Assembly (NCBI GenBank): GCA_027922465.2
Contig: BQMF02000033.1
Span: 434,001 to 498,000 of the forward strand
Direction of reading: 5' to 3'
Length of the DNA: 64,000 bases
Source: Turritopsis dohrnii
Lineage: Eukaryota; Cnidaria; Hydrozoa; Anthoathecata; Oceaniidae
Positions 32,269-45,133 of the stretch are shown here, piece by piece. Every line of letters starts with the position of its first letter. The first letter of the stretch is position 1. The translations under genes and the position numbers were made by a program. The notes below the pieces were generated by a model. That model saw only the letters and a program-made list of their open reading frames with translations, ran no database searches and was not told the origin of the DNA.

Positions 32269-34124
32269 CAGTGTGTCCCAGAGAATTTCGGTCTGAGATT
32301 TTAACAGCCCTATCTTTTCACACATGTATCAGATTTCAGAGATTTTTATACCATTGGAAAAACAATAAAAAGTAAAGCGGTTGTAAAACACAAAAATCAT
32401 TAGAAATAAAAATTTTAAGCTGCCTCGACATGTCCCCCGTTTCTTTGAACACAGCGATGTGTTGTTACTGTCATTTCGTGAAAAAAACTAGAAGATCATT
32501 TGTTGCGTCAACAATTTTTCTTTTTAACTCTGGTAAATTCTGGATCTCAGTGGAGAAAACCTTGTAACCTTCAAGTAGCCCCACAGCACAAAATCACAAA
32601 GGGTTAAGTCTGGGGATCTGGGGAGGCCACTCGATGCCATGATGCAACGCCACAACTCGATCTTCAACAGAGTTTTATGGGCGGGTGCACCATCTTGAAT
32701 CCACCAGACACCGTCAAACGTTAATCCAAACTGATGATAGATTTTTGCTATAGCAGGAAAGACAAACCTTAACAACATTTCACCGTAGGTACGACCATTA
32801 ACATATCGATTGAAAAAATATGGTCATTTATCCATTTCCACAAAACCCAATCCAAACGTGAAGCTTGTCCGGTGAATGATGCCTTTCAAACTTGAAATCT
32901 GGAGGGTTACCTTTCGGAGCATAGCATGAAACATTTTGCGTGCTGACATGAACATTCAAAGAAAACACGGCTTCATCTACAATAACGAGCTTGCTCAGAA
33001 ATCTGTTGTTGCGTAGATGGTGTACAAACCAACGGCTGAATGTTAACCGTCGAACATAACCCGCTGCTTTCGGCTTTTGCTGTACGGATGCCACTGCAAA
33101 TCATTTTTTATGATGCAATTAAAACTTGATTTTGACAAGCCAAGAGTGTTTCTCCCACATGATAGTTGACGTTGGCCAAATAACCCTTGAACTCTTTTTG
33201 GTTATTTTGGTTACTGTCTTCCTCCTACCACTTCTTCCCTTATTTACATTCAAGCTTGTTCCATCAACGTGATATTTTCGGATGCTGTGCTGAATTGTGC
33301 TCCTTGCCGGTGGATTTCTTCCGGGAAAAGCTTGGCGAAATTCTTCCTGGACAGCAAGATAACTTCTTTTTTTGCAGTATTATTTCACAACAAAAACACG
33401 TTGTTCTTTCTTAAGCTGAGCCATGTTATTTTATCTCGTGAAAAACACTTTTAAAGCCAAATTTAGTTCTTTTAAAGCCAAATTAATTGCCTAAAGATTT
33501 TTCATACGATTTAACCCTCGTATCACAATTTTTAGTTTTGTGATGAGATATTAATTTTAGTGTGTTCGATAACACCGCGACAAGTTTTTAATAAATAAAA
33601 GAATTAGCGGGATTCGGAAAAATCATGTTTCGTTTACACGAAACTATCTTTCTATAGATTTGTGGGGAATAACATACAACTTAGTAGAGTTGTTCGTGAA
33701 TTTTTCCCTACAAAGTCATTAGAAACTTCACATTAACACTTCAAATAAGCGTGCAAAGTAATGATGTTTCTTTTCATACAACAAAAGGCTTTAAATCTCT
33801 GGAGTACCTTTATAGTAGAACAGTTTTAAAGAAATTCTCACAAGTAATTGATTTTTTTCGTGTAACATGCTCGTCGAGTTTACGAATTTCCCTAATAATT
33901 GCACATTAAAACTTATTTTTATTAACCATTAAGGAATTAATGACCGTAACAGTTTAAAAAAAATCTTATTTATTAAGGTTCTGGACTAAATCATTTGTAA
34001 TATACAATTTTGAAATCCTTCGATAAAATCCTATCGAATAGTGTAAAAATCACTAATACCTGATCTATGTATGAAAAGTAATAGGCTGTTGAAATCTCAG
34101 ACCAAATTTCTCTGTGACACACTG
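32269..34124 (-). mobile_element. Decayed Tc1/mariner-type transposon
   Basis: Ends CAGTGTGTCCCAGAGAATTT and, inverted, CAGTGTGTCACAGAGAAATT, matching on through GTCTGAGATTT.AACAGCC. TA is present on the right (34125-34126); the left has TG, probably a mutated TA. 1856 bp, close to the intact DD41D element. Carries a broken transposase on the minus strand. Confidence 0.82.
32440..33424 (-). pseudogene. DD-D transposase pseudogene
   Basis: Starts MAQLKKEQRVFVVK then a stop, continues with a helix-turn-helix region (AVQEEFRQAFPGRNPPARST), then VIVDEAVFSLNVHVSTQNV, CYAPKGNPPDF, WIQDGAPAHKT and PRSPDLTLCDFVLWGYLK. These align in order with the intact transposase at 14016-15107. In-frame stops and at least two frame changes inactivate it. 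It is a distinct subfamily: its terminal inverted repeats differ after the first eight bases. Confidence 0.85.
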
Positions 34125-34772
34125 TACATTGTTATTATTTTATAATCCATATACTTTGTAATTTATGTATAAACATATACTTATTGTTTTGTACAGAAAA
34201 GGTAAAACAACTGTTGTTAGAAAAGCTGCATTTTTACTGATATAGAAAACATGCTACTAACTGTTTAAAGCACTTTTTTCGAGATATTTCATTTCGAATT
34301 TTTTATCCGGTTCTGACAGTTCCACAGGATACGCGGAACTCGACTCTGTTTGTAAACCGATGTTACGTTTTTATGTCGTAAGTACGACCATTAATTCATG
34401 GTTTGGTCGACGTCATATTAAATGACATTAAATGACGTCATGAAAAAGTCACATTGGTTCTTCAAATGACTTTAAATGACTTCCTGACCAGATTAAGACG
34501 CCGTGGTGACGTCATAGCGACGTCATGTGTTTGGGGGGTGACGCACAGTTTTCTTGTCTGTAACTTGATGAGCTACAGGAAAAATATTTTGGGCGAAGTC
34601 TTGAAATTGAAAGTTGGTTTGGAATTGAAGACCTTTGTAATGGGAATGTCCATTAAGGTTGTTTATTGGATAGTTTTAAGGCATTTTTTGTGGAACAGAT
34701 GGGAAATATTAAATCTGGGCTAAAACTGATAACAAAAAGTCGACGAAATCAAAGCTATCAAAATTCACTTAC

Positions 34773-34980
34773 CTACTAGTACAGCTGGTTTGGAAATCAC
34801 AATCATGGTCTTTATGAACCCAACAGATGGTGATTTTGAAGACCGTAAATATCTCCATAGTAACAAGAATGCAACAGCCGTTATGATGAACAGAGATGTA
34901 AGGTAACATGTCAGAGAATATCGTAGAATCGGATGAAATAGATTTGAAGAAGAGGAGTTCGTCTCATTTGCTAGGAACAT
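34773..34980 (-). CDS. Rhodopsin-like GPCR, exon 1 (N terminus, TM1, start of TM2)
   Basis: Starts at ATG 34980. A short extracellular N terminus holds two N-glycosylation sequons (NET, NSS). TM1 is SLTCYLTSLFIITAVAFLLL and TM2 begins FIKTMIVISKPAVLV. The exon ends after the first base of a Gly codon at 34773, followed by a consensus donor GTAAGT. Joined to exon 2 the frame continues as VLVG|LPLFTILVWKDF, completing TM2, which supports the gene model. The promoter was not identified. Confidence 0.82.
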
Positions 34981-35320
34981 TTTCCTCGCTTTTTTTAATC
35001 GACTGTAGCGACTTTTTTACAACGACACAGTGTGATTGACCAGTTCGAGATATTGAGCTGTAACTGGACCTTTACTTTGTTTTCACTTCTTTTAATACTT
35101 TTCCATTTTTATAGGTTTGTGAAAAGCGGAAAAACTGTTTTTAAAAAAGATAAGTAAATTGCTCTGGAAAATGTTATTGAATTATTAATGGTCGGTTAAC
35201 AGGTGAATGAAAGGAAATTGCTCCGTTCTTCAAAAAGAACACTTTTGTCAGGAAATTGAGGCTAATTATTATGTTAAATATTGTTAATTATGTTGTTATT
35301 GCTATTATTACGTCATTATA

Positions 35321-36373
35321 CAGTGTGTTTCATAGTGTTGGGAACGGAAATTTTAAAGCTGTTTTTGCCCCCGCAGCGAGCGTAAGCGTAGTTTCACGAG
35401 GTAGGCGAATGTCAGTTTCCGACTTTCTACTTCATCGTCATCATTATCATCATCATCTTCCAACTTTCATGTTGACGTTACACGGTGGTATACAATTATT
35501 AGTTGACTTTGCTTTTTTCCCATGTCAAAGCATGGTACTGTAGGTGGGAGACAGGATGCTTTTTTTCCTAGTTTATTATTATATTATACTATGTTATTTA
35601 AGGAAGTTCGTACGCTAAAATTGCTTAGACATCTTTCATATTACTCTTGTGTTGTTTTAGTGAAGTGAACGACTAGGATTTTCAAGCACAGCTTGAAATC
35701 TGAAATTTTGCTAAAAATATTTTATTTTTGTATATGTTTCAGCTCTAAATCTTTCATTCGATAAATTTTATTTAATGCACTGATTTTTGGCGGATCTTGC
35801 CTTAGAAAGATTTTAATTGGATTTCTGTGTATGTAAGGAAGCCTACAAATTGTCATTCTTCGTGTTTTTCTTCTTTCTGTCCTCTAAACCTGGTGTCATC
35901 ATGATCAATAAAGCCTTCTTATATTTTTTTCTTGTTTTTTTATGTAAACTTTGGCTATTTCTTGTTTCGAATCAAAGTTTGAAACGCAGATTTCTAAGGA
36001 TTTTTCGTTTTAATTTTTTTTTGAAAAAGATTTTTTTCTTTTGCCTCTTACAGAATTTCTTTAACAAACCTTAAACTTATTTTGATTATAAAATCCGTAT
36101 CCATGGTTTCAGTTCACACATTTTTTTTGTTTGTTGCCAACACTTTCTGATATTACTTGTTAAGGCTTATTTACACTTTTTGAAAGGTATAAATTAGCAT
36201 CAGTGTGACATAGGCCTAAGAGATAACAAAAGTAACAAAGTTTTGTTTGTTTTTGTTTCCGTTGTATAGCTTGCAATGTATATCTTGCTGTGTGTACAAA
36301 TTGGAATGCTTGAGCGCCGGGGCATTTTTAGCTAAAGCTACATTGCTAGTTTTAAATAAATATACCGAATTTC
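35321..36373. mobile_element. Tc1/mariner-like MITE, copy 3 (partial), split by family A
   Basis: Left end CAGTGTGTTTCATAGTGTTG with TA before it, up to AAAGCTGTTTTT. The text resumes after the family A insertion with TTTAAATAAATATACCGAAT as in the other MITE copies, then stops at about 36373. Confidence 0.75.
35365..36349 (+). mobile_element. Family A element, complete copy
   Basis: 5' TTGCCCCCGCAGCGAGCG, 3' GAGCGCCGGGGCATTTTTAG, hairpin TAGCTAAAGCTA, CTAG. Its insertion point in a T run of the MITE copy is clear. The terminal GCCCC(C)GC and subterminal GC(C)GGGGC form asymmetric inverted repeats, and insertion into T-rich sequence fits Helentron-type elements (T|T target). About 985 bp, no protein. 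Confidence 0.72.
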
Positions 36374-36640
36374 TTGTAGTTCCAGCTAAATTTAAAAGCT
36401 TCACAATGAATAAAAGACTTTCAAAAGTCCGTCATGAAAAACTGGAGAAAAAGAAAAAGAAATATTCTTATCTTGAACTAAATGTAGAAGACTTTGTTGA
36501 TAAGAAAAAATTAGAATTTAAATAAAACAGTCATTTGTCATTTTTATTATTTTCTAATAAGCGCTCCATTTCAAGTGCGGCACTTATTATGATCTTTAAA
36601 TTTCTGGTGCGGCGCTAAATAGAGGTAATACAGTATGCAA
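36374..36640 (+). mobile_element. Possible pogo-like 3' end with short ORF tail
   Basis: A frame ending at 36525 gives a Lys-rich tail (NKRLSKVRHEKLEKKKKK...) just before AATAAA. It is followed by GCGCTCCATTTCAAGTGCGG and GCGGCGCTAAATAGAGGTAA, then TACAGTA. The GCGC-rich end resembles pogo/Tigger inverted repeats I recall. Only this end is present. Confidence 0.35.
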
Positions 36641-36773
36641 CACATTGAAGATGACACATTGTGATGGACGAAGATCAACATGATGGCAATCATTATATGA
36701 GTTTCCACTTTCTTGTAAAACTTTATGTGCCATATCCTTTATAGTAGTTTAAAGTCACAGTTTATTGTCTTAT

Positions 36774-37170
36774 TGGATTTCTGCGAAAGCAAGAAATACA
36801 TTAAAACCGGCTTTGTTTTTGTTGTTGTTGTTGTTGTTTTTCAAATCGCGTATACGCGAAGTGTTTGAAATGCAAATCAATGGTCGTGTAGCCAAAAAAT
36901 GTATACTTCGTGCATATGTTTACATGAAATCAATACATGAAGCGACAAATTCGTACCGTGCACGTTTTCAAAATGCCAGCGCAAAACCCACTTAGATTTC
37001 AAAGTTTCTTCGATTTAAAAGAAACAAGATTCGCAAAAATGCGACTATATATTTCCCCAAAGTTGCAAACATTTTATCAATTTGTGTGTACATTGATAAC
37101 AAGAAAAATGTATCATTATAATTACAGTGGTATATCTACTATCAAGCTGATGTTCAGATAAAAACGCTGT
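36774..37170 (+). mobile_element. Family B 5' end fragment
   Basis: GGATTTCTGCGAAAGCAAGA, ACATTAAAACCGGCTTTG, then interior partly shared with other copies. The 3' end is not attached here. Confidence 0.55.
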
Positions 37171-37869
37171 CCATACTGATCAGGGTTAATACTACAAAAT
37201 GACTTATGAAATGAAGATGTACATGGTCAAATGGTAAGATTTCTCTCAATGTTTGTCAAGAATTAGAATTTACTATGGACAAACTGTAAGACCTAAATGC
37301 GGCTAATATTTCCCCTTAAACAACTAGAATAGTCTTTTTGCAGAACAATCTATAAGGCAATTTCGTCATAATAAACATAAGATCATTATTTATGCTGAAG
37401 ACAAGCTTCATATCCTTTTAACCATAAAATCACAGATCAGATGTAATTCAACAGAACACTTGCTTAAACTCAGATGAAACCATCTTACAAAATTATAAAA
37501 TCAAATTTGTATAAAGGTTAACAAAAGAAGAAAAGAAAATTGTCAAACCTTTGGGGGTGGGCATTTTAGCAAATAACTATCAAAAGCAATCAAAAACGAA
37601 TCTTTACTAAAAATTATTATGTGTAGTATTTCAAATTTAGGAAGAAAAAATCACAATTTATAAAATTAAATTCAAGTATATATTCAAAATAAACATCTCT
37701 GATTCAAAAAATGTAAAAATGTATTCACATACTATCATGTCATATAAATTATATTAATGTAACTGACTTTCGTAAATCCCAAATGAAAAAAAAGATATTT
37801 TGGTAGTGAAAACATACACCCACTGCATATCTGGAAATAGAAGTTTTTGTTTCGGCTTGATTTAAATTA
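37171..37869. other. No gene recognised
   Basis: AT-rich unassigned sequence with no convincing frame. Confidence 0.4.
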
Positions 37870-38483
37870 CCTTAAAAGAAGAAATTGTTTGCGGAAGAAA
37901 TTTTTGCGGAATATATTTTTGCCGATAAATGGCCAAAAAATGCCATTTTTTGCAGATAACGTCTTATTAAGAGATTTTGCAGAATTAATTTTTGCGGATG
38001 CAAGAAATTTTTAATAATTCGAAAGTAGGGAAACACCTAATTCAGTGCCTGGGTGTATTGTATATACAAACTTTAGTTGGAATGGAAATAGCAGATTTAT
38101 GGAATAACATCTATTTCTCACCAGCTATAATATCAAAACAGAATACTAAACTGTAACAAACAGATAATGTTGCTGGGTCTTATCTTTGTTCAGGGAAGGT
38201 TAATCAGTCTAGGTCTACTTTCCATAAAGGTAAAGTGCAAATAACAATAAAAACTGTCATACCTCTGCAGACATCGTTTCTCAAAGTAAAGGCAACAGTA
38301 CGAAGCACGAAACCTGTTGCAAGTGCAGATGCTGATTCTATTGTTATTGACAAAGAGTAATAAATAAGTCCTTAGATGTTAAATAACCTTGACTTCTTTC
38401 CTTGAGCAAAATCCGCAAAAATAAATTCCACAACAAAAAGTTCCGTACAAATTTCTGCCGCAAACAATTTCTTCCTTTTAAGG
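37870..38483. mobile_element. TA-flanked MITE
   Basis: 614 bp, CCTTAAAAGAAGAAATTGTT to its complement (AACAATTTCTTCCTTTTAAG-G), TA at 37868-37869 and 38484-38485. Arms of about 50 bp rich in TTTGCGG. A TA target suggests Tc1/mariner-type mobilisation. Confidence 0.75.
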
Positions 38484-39589
38484 TACAGACTGTTATGTTG
38501 GAATGTGTTTTGATTTACGTTTGTTCTTGTAAGGAAAATTGACATTATATATACGAAATAAAATATCATATACAATATTTAAACAGTATACGTGATCATG
38601 GAATTGAATGAATATTGTTGGATTACACTACTATCCCAGGAGGCACATTCAACCAGATTCTTTCTATAAATGTCTCAATCCTGTGCGTATTTAATATTTT
38701 ACGTATTAATTGGTTTCCTGAACGTCTTTTTGCAAATACAACATCACGTTTTTACTTGCAATTCTTGTAATGTACTCCTTGAAATTAACAACTGGTTGTT
38801 GTCCACCACATGAAAAAAGGGTTTCCTTCATCATATGGTTGTTCATCATCTATATATATATACATGTTTTCAGCAGTTGGGCTACATTATATCAGGTTGT
38901 GTAAAATACAAATAAGTCTTCAGCTTGGTTTTTAATGATGAACTTTCAAATTTTCACTGAAATCACAGATTCAATGCTCTACTGTTCCAAGCATCTAATT
39001 ACCATCAACAAAAAAAACGTCCGTAACATACTCCCTTTGTTTTCTCTTTTACTTGCGTTCATTCAAAAGTGTTAACACAACTTTTAGAAAAACATTGAAT
39101 TAAAACGTTTTTATTTCCATCATTTAACGTTTGAATCTCTTGAATCATCTTAAAAGCTGGGAGACAATATGCAAAACTCTTCCACTGCCCAACTGCACTG
39201 ACTGAAAAAAATGGCGCACTACTTCACTGAAGACTAGCCTCTATTCTTATCTATCTTGACTAGGCCTAAGTTCAATACTGAACCGAGGCTATAAAAGTGA
39301 ACGGAGAAGATGATGATGAAGAAGGAAACTGCCGGTTTTAACATATATTTCGCCCTATGGGGAAATATATAATTAAAGATGAAAAAGACCGTAAGGAAGT
39401 TCTCATTTCACGTTTTTGGAATACTAGAAAAAAAGTTGCTTTTTTTCTAACGCAAATTTTAACGCTAAAATTTTCATATTTTTTCCAAAAAGTCGTTTAT
39501 AATATTGTGCTTTTTATGCTTTTGATGACACAAAAAAAATTATTTTAGAATCATTTATTTTGACTTAAAAATCATAAAGAATGTCAAAG
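38484..39589. other. No gene recognised
   Basis: AT-rich intergenic DNA with a few short frames, none supported. Confidence 0.4.
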
Positions 39590-40600
39590 CTGCCAAATCA
39601 GTTGACATAGACTTTAGTACAGCTCAGCTCAATGTCCTTCTCAGCTCCAACATCATGAATGTCTGTCTACTGCATCACTTATAATTGATGTTTCTCTACC
39701 TATTTAAATGAATTTGTATGCCATCATTTGGTTAGCCCGCAGTATAATTTATATATACTTAACCTTTTATCAACAATAGCAGTTTTTAACTTTTACTAAT
39801 TACTACAAACAGCCTTCCTACTCACCCTGCACCATGGAAACTACAAATTCAAAACATTGCACAATCTGCTTTCATCACAAATTTCTGCTTTCACCTATAT
39901 ATTCATGATGCAGATTTGCTTAGGATCATGTATTGTTTGTGATCGTTAACTTTTTATGTTGTAGGAATTATGTAGGAATTAAGATCTATATACATACATA
40001 CATCAAATGTTCTAAGCATATGATTTACGTATATATGTCATAATCACTCTCATATGCATATCTGAAAGATCAGAATTAATAGTATTTTTCGTCTCCAAAG
40101 AAATGATGTTTTTGGTCTTTCAGATGAATTTTGCAACATTACATTACACCATTATTTCGTATGTATACAAAGTTTCACAATGCCCTGGAGTGTAGATGAT
40201 ATTAAGTTAATGTCATAAATAATTCAATCTTTTTTCGAATTTTGTGTATAAAGAGTTTTGATATATATTGGTCTTGAATATGTGAATTCAGGTCAAGAAT
40301 GTTTGTAAATAATAAACATGGTGCATGCCATATTGTCAAATAACTCGTAACTTATACCTTAATAACTTATAATCAAACTAAATCACAAATGTCTGATTTC
40401 AGTTATGTTGATTTTGGTATTTTGCATTATCTATGTTTTCCTTTTTGCGGTTGTGATTTTGGAAGTTTGTCAGGAAGATTGGCATCATAGATCGAATTCA
40501 GAAATTCAGAATGTTCAGAGTAACATTAGAATAAGTTACATGCATACCCATCATCCTTTAATATTATTTGGTCAGCGCGTTAAGCAGCTGATCTTTCATT
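39590..40600 (+). mobile_element. Family B interior, ends missing
   Basis: Shares CAGCTCAGCTCAATGTCCTT, the TGCCCTGGAGTGTA block and other interior text with 42-44 kb. Neither terminus is recognisable, so this is an old copy. Confidence 0.5.
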
Positions 40601-41465
40601 AGCGTTTGTCCTTCCGTCCGTTATTCCAGAATTTCTGTCCACAGTTCTAGCCTGGATTCCTCATTGAAGCTGATACCACTTAAAAATAAGGGTGGAATAG
40701 AGGCTATTTGTTAATTGTGGCTTAATTTAGATTTTTCAGATAATTTATAGTTACAGCTATTTTATCAGGGTGAGTGTGGCCTCAAATTAAAACATGGGTT
40801 TAATGGTTTTAAGTCCGTCACACAGATATCGTTTTGGAAATAAAAGCTAAAGGAAGGTTTTTTCTCACCAGAGAAGTAAAGGAATGGTAATATTATCACC
40901 ATATATTATAATTCTTGAACCTGTTTTTATACTGTTGAGTTAGATTTTGTGTTTTGTGCTATATTGGTCAGACCTGGAGATAGAGAGAGCTCTGCTGCCT
41001 CCAAAACGACCTCCTATACATTACATCTGATATGTAATGTTATTTTTTATGTATTCATTCAAATGTGTCCATCAATATAGTCGAGTTTTCAATGTTACTT
41101 TACCCTTTCTAAAATAAAAATAATAAAATGTTATGCACACAAAAATAAAATGTGTAGAAATTTATTTAGTCATCCACAAAAATAAACAGACAACATCTTG
41201 AAGTTTATAAAGCATTTAAATACCCAAGTAAGTGCGTGGTGTACTATAATCCGAAACAACTTTATCGACGATATTCTGTGTTTGTTGTATATAATTGTAA
41301 TGTAGTATTTATCAAGCAAAAGAACGAAATATATATATGTTTACTCTAAATAACTTTTTTTAACATTTTAATGAACAAATTACCTATGCGAAGTCATTAT
41401 ATGCAGAAAACTTCTTCACGTATTTAAAATCTTGTCATTTTTGTTTTTAATTTCGTCACGTATTT
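40601..41465. other. No gene recognised
   Basis: AT-rich unassigned sequence. Confidence 0.4.
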
Positions 41466-42941
41466 TTGGATTTCTGCGTAAGCAAGAAAGCCTTTACGAT
41501 CGTCTTTGTTTTTCTTAGTTTGTTTTTTTTTCTTCTTACAGTCCAAACCTAGCCATTTTTTCCGCCGTCTCAATCTTCATTGGTGCATAAAGCGCCACTA
41601 TTACGAAAGGGTGCTAATAAACTTTAATAGCGCTTAGTTTATTGGCTTGATTTCCGCCATGTGATCATCCGGGTATTTTTCGACTATACATTTGCACGCC
41701 GTTCGCATAATGGTATACCACAGCGTGACCGAAGAAACCTTAAATTTCCAAAAGTAAGAAGATTTGCACTTCCAAAACCGAAAGTAAAGGGTAGAAATTT
41801 ATAAATATCTTACAATAATTCTACTACGTTCATTCTTTTCTAAAAACAAGTTCTCAATGTTTTGTGAAAACAGTGTGTGTAACTTTTATTTTTTGGAAAA
41901 TGTCGGCGATTCTTTTAAGCCTTTCTAGATGCAAAATACTGTTTGTTTCATGTGTGCGTTGTAGTGCTTTTTAAGCTCTGGATACATACAGCTCAGCTCA
42001 GTTTCCTCTTCAGCTCCAACAACATACAAGGAATGTCTTGTCTACCCTCTGCCTGTGCATCTCATTTTATGTTGATGTTTTTCTAGCTAATTTAGCCTAT
42101 ACTTGTATAGTTTTTGGCTGTATTATCAATGCCCTGAATTAGGAATGGGGACTTACTATTTACGATAGCAAATTGAAACTTACCTTGATTGTCTGTAAAT
42201 TCTAAATACTGGACATCTTTTAACGCAAATTTCTGTTTTCAGTTATAGTTTAGGTCATATTTTTCACAATCCTAATCTTTGTTTAATTTTTGTGGGAAGT
42301 CTTTTCGTAATTAGGAAAATTGACCGTACATACGTAATCACTGTGATATCTGAAAGCATATAAATTTGATGTTGTTTTGTTCATTAAGTTTAGGAGTTCA
42401 TGTAAGGTTCGTATTGTGTCAGTTATGATTTTATAATGCCCTGGCGTGTATACGTATTTATTGTTTTTAAGTTTTTGAATAAATTTTAATAATCTTTTCA
42501 TGAAATTTAGTTCAGGTAATGCATGTTTTTAAATTAAAAAGATGGCAATGACATAATGACATTTTTTTCGTATCATTAAAATCTATGCTTTCCTTTTTCT
42601 CCTTCTGAATTAGGAATTCTGTTAGGAAGATTGACAAGACATATATATTAAATTCATAACATTTACAATGACTTACGTGCATACTCATTGTCTTATCTGA
42701 AATGATCACTGAATCCTTAATATCATTTCGTACCAACAAAATAAAGAACATGTCATTTAGATAAAGTTTTGCATAGTGACAATTATGTTTTTTCCAGTTT
42801 CTTGGGGATTACATGATCAGAAATTTAATAAATATATATTGCGGATTAAACTTTTCTTAAATTTCAAGAATGCCGTAGTCTTTCTTTTTTCATACTTCAG
42901 CTGATTTTGCAGAAATCCTTATGCCTGCAAGGGCATCTTTT
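41466..42941 (+). mobile_element. Family B copy (tandem unit 1)
   Basis: Complete: 5' GGATTTCTGCGTAAGCAAGA, 3' TTTTGCAGAAATCCTTATGC with hairpin TGCCTGCAAGGGCA. The next unit follows directly. Confidence 0.7.
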
Positions 42942-44509
42942 TTCATCTTACTGTCCAAACCTAGTCATATTTGTTTCTCCAATTTGATTGGTTCATACAA
43001 AAGCTGTCTTAATGTTCATTGGTGCATAAAGCGCCAGTATTTCGCAAGGGCGCTAATTAACTTTAATAGCGCTAGTTTATTGGCTTGACTTTCCGCCATG
43101 TGATCATTTGGGTATTTTTCGACTTCACATTTGCACGCCGTTCGCATAATGGTAGAAGAAACTGAAGAAACCCATAGACTTCCACGTGTTGATTGATCAA
43201 TATTGAACAGATTTAAAAGAAGATTTAAGGGAGAAAGGGTAGAAATTTATAATTATCTTAAAATGATTCTACTGCGTTCATTCTTTTCTAAAAACAAGTT
43301 CTCAATGTTTTGTAAAAACAGTGTGTGCAACTTTTATTTTTTGGAAAATGTCTGCGATTCTTTTAAAGCCTTTCTAGATACAAAATACTGTTTGTTTCAT
43401 GTGTGGGCTGTAGTGCTTTTTAAGCTCTGGATACATACAGCTCAGCTCAGTTTCCTCTTCAGCTCCAACAACATACAAGGAATGTCTTTTCTACCATCTC
43501 GACATGTGCATCTCATTTTATGTTTGATGTTTCTCTGGCTATTTTAGCTTATCTACTTGTATAGTTCTTGGCTGTGTTATCAATATCCTGAATTAAGAAT
43601 GGGGACTTACTATTTATGATAGCAAATTGAAACTTACCTTGATTGTCTGTAAATTCTAAATACTGGAATCTTTTAACTCAAATTTCTGTTTTCAGTTGTT
43701 TGCTAATTTTGGTAAAGTTTAGGTCATTTTTCCGTAATCCTAATCTTTGTTTACTCTTTCTCCTTGGAAAGTCTTTTCGTAATTAGGAAGATTGGCCGTA
43801 GTATGTATGCAATCACTGTGATATCTGAAAGCATATAAATTTGATGTTATTTTGTTCATTAAGTTTATTAGGAGTTAATGTAAGGTTCGTATTGTGTCAG
43901 TTATGCTTTCATAGTGCCCTGGCGTGTATACGCAATTAAAAATTTATTGTTCTTTAAGTTTCTAAATAAATTTTATGAAATTTAGTTCAGGTAATGCATG
44001 TTTTTAAATTAAAAAGATGGCAATGACATAATGTTACTCAAATTAAAGCACAAATTTCTGTTTTCAGTTATGTATGTTGATTTTGTATGTATATAGATGT
44101 ATTTCGATTCATTAAAATCTACCCTTTCCCTTTTGTCCTTGTGAATTAGGAATTCTGTTAGGAAGATTGACAAGACATATTAAATTCATAACATTTACAT
44201 TGACTTACATGCATACTCATTGTCTTATCTGAATTGATCACTGAATCCTTAATATCATTTCGTACCAACAAAATAAAGAACATTACGTCATTCAGACATA
44301 ATCAAGTTTATTGGTGCTCATTGGTATAAAGTTTTGCATAGTGATAATTATGTGTTTTCCAGATTTTTGGGGAGTACATGATCAGAAATTTAATAAATAT
44401 ATATTGCGGATTAAACTTTTCTTAAATTTCAAGGATGTCGTAGTCTTTCTTTTTTCATACTTCAGCTGATTTTGCAGAAATCCTTATGCCTGCAAGGGCA
44501 TCTTGTTAA
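42942..44509 (+). mobile_element. Family B copy (tandem unit 2)
   Basis: Starts at CTTACTGTCCAAACCTAGTC, lacking only the first 70 or so bases, and is closely similar to unit 1 throughout (for example GCTTTTTAAGCTCTGGATAC, then CATACAGCTCAGCTCAGTTT). Ends with the same hairpin and ATCTTGTT. Confidence 0.7.
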
Positions 44510-45133
44510 ATTGTTTTTTACACTCTCTCTGCATGTCCAGCAGTCCTTTTTGATATTTGAATCTTTAAATAATCGGCCGTTGTTTTTGCATGCTTTTTTT
44601 TCATATTTAAGTAAAGAAGGGCAGAAATGTATGAATGGCATTACCACCCATACAAGCACCTGTTGATATGGTATTTTTTAATATATATATCAGTTATTTT
44701 TAGTCATTCTTTTGCAAAATCCATCTTTGTAATGTGTGTGAGATGTTTGCTTTTGAACTCTTTGTTATCATTACAATATAGGTCTGCTTGAAATTTACTT
44801 CAGAAGTATACTCTAACCTTTTTTTAAGGAATTGGTTATATACTTCTTTTGATTTTAATGCAAGCCTGTTTTATTTGCAATCCGATTTTATTTAATTCAC
44901 TTCAAAGATAATCGTATTTGTTTCATTGTAAAGACGTCCTTAGATGTAGCATACATAAAACTGTACACAAAAGTCAAACGAGACATTGATAAGTGTTTGA
45001 TGTGCTTTGCATCTTTAATTTCTAGATAAACATTTTATTGAATTATATAAGTTTTGTTACAATCATACTGGTACATGCACACAATTTTGAGAGCACACCT
45101 GTCTGGTTTTTATCATTGAATGTCTTATTCCCA
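44510..45133. other. No gene recognised
   Basis: Unassigned flank of the 11-kb element. Short opposing frames at 44462-44666 are shadows of one another with no family resemblance. Confidence 0.4.

Larger units (their letters stand above)
30684..34540. mobile_element. ACGTC-rich element with inverted ends
   Basis: Left CTCACCATACACCATGACGTC and the complement of the right (CACCCCCCAAACACATGACG) match loosely; both ends are crowded with GACGTCAT motifs. The same end occurs at 55505-55697. A stretch at 31160-31300 also occurs at 46617-46740 and on the minus strand could encode a tail reading VLKHAPERLKKK before a stop. Native length without nested elements is about 1.35 kb. Superfamily unassigned. 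Confidence 0.55.
30415..34772 (-). other. GPCR intron filled with nested transposons
   Basis: The intron is 4358 bp with donor GTAAGT (34772-34767) and acceptor TTTCTTTTTAG (ending 30415). Most of it is an ACGTC-rich element (about 30684-34540) that itself contains a MITE (31358-31984) and a decayed DD-D transposon (32269-34124). Confidence 0.8.

Noticed and set aside
42283..43547. Short frames in family B tandem units
   Set aside because: Not conserved between the two adjacent units and interrupted in other copies.
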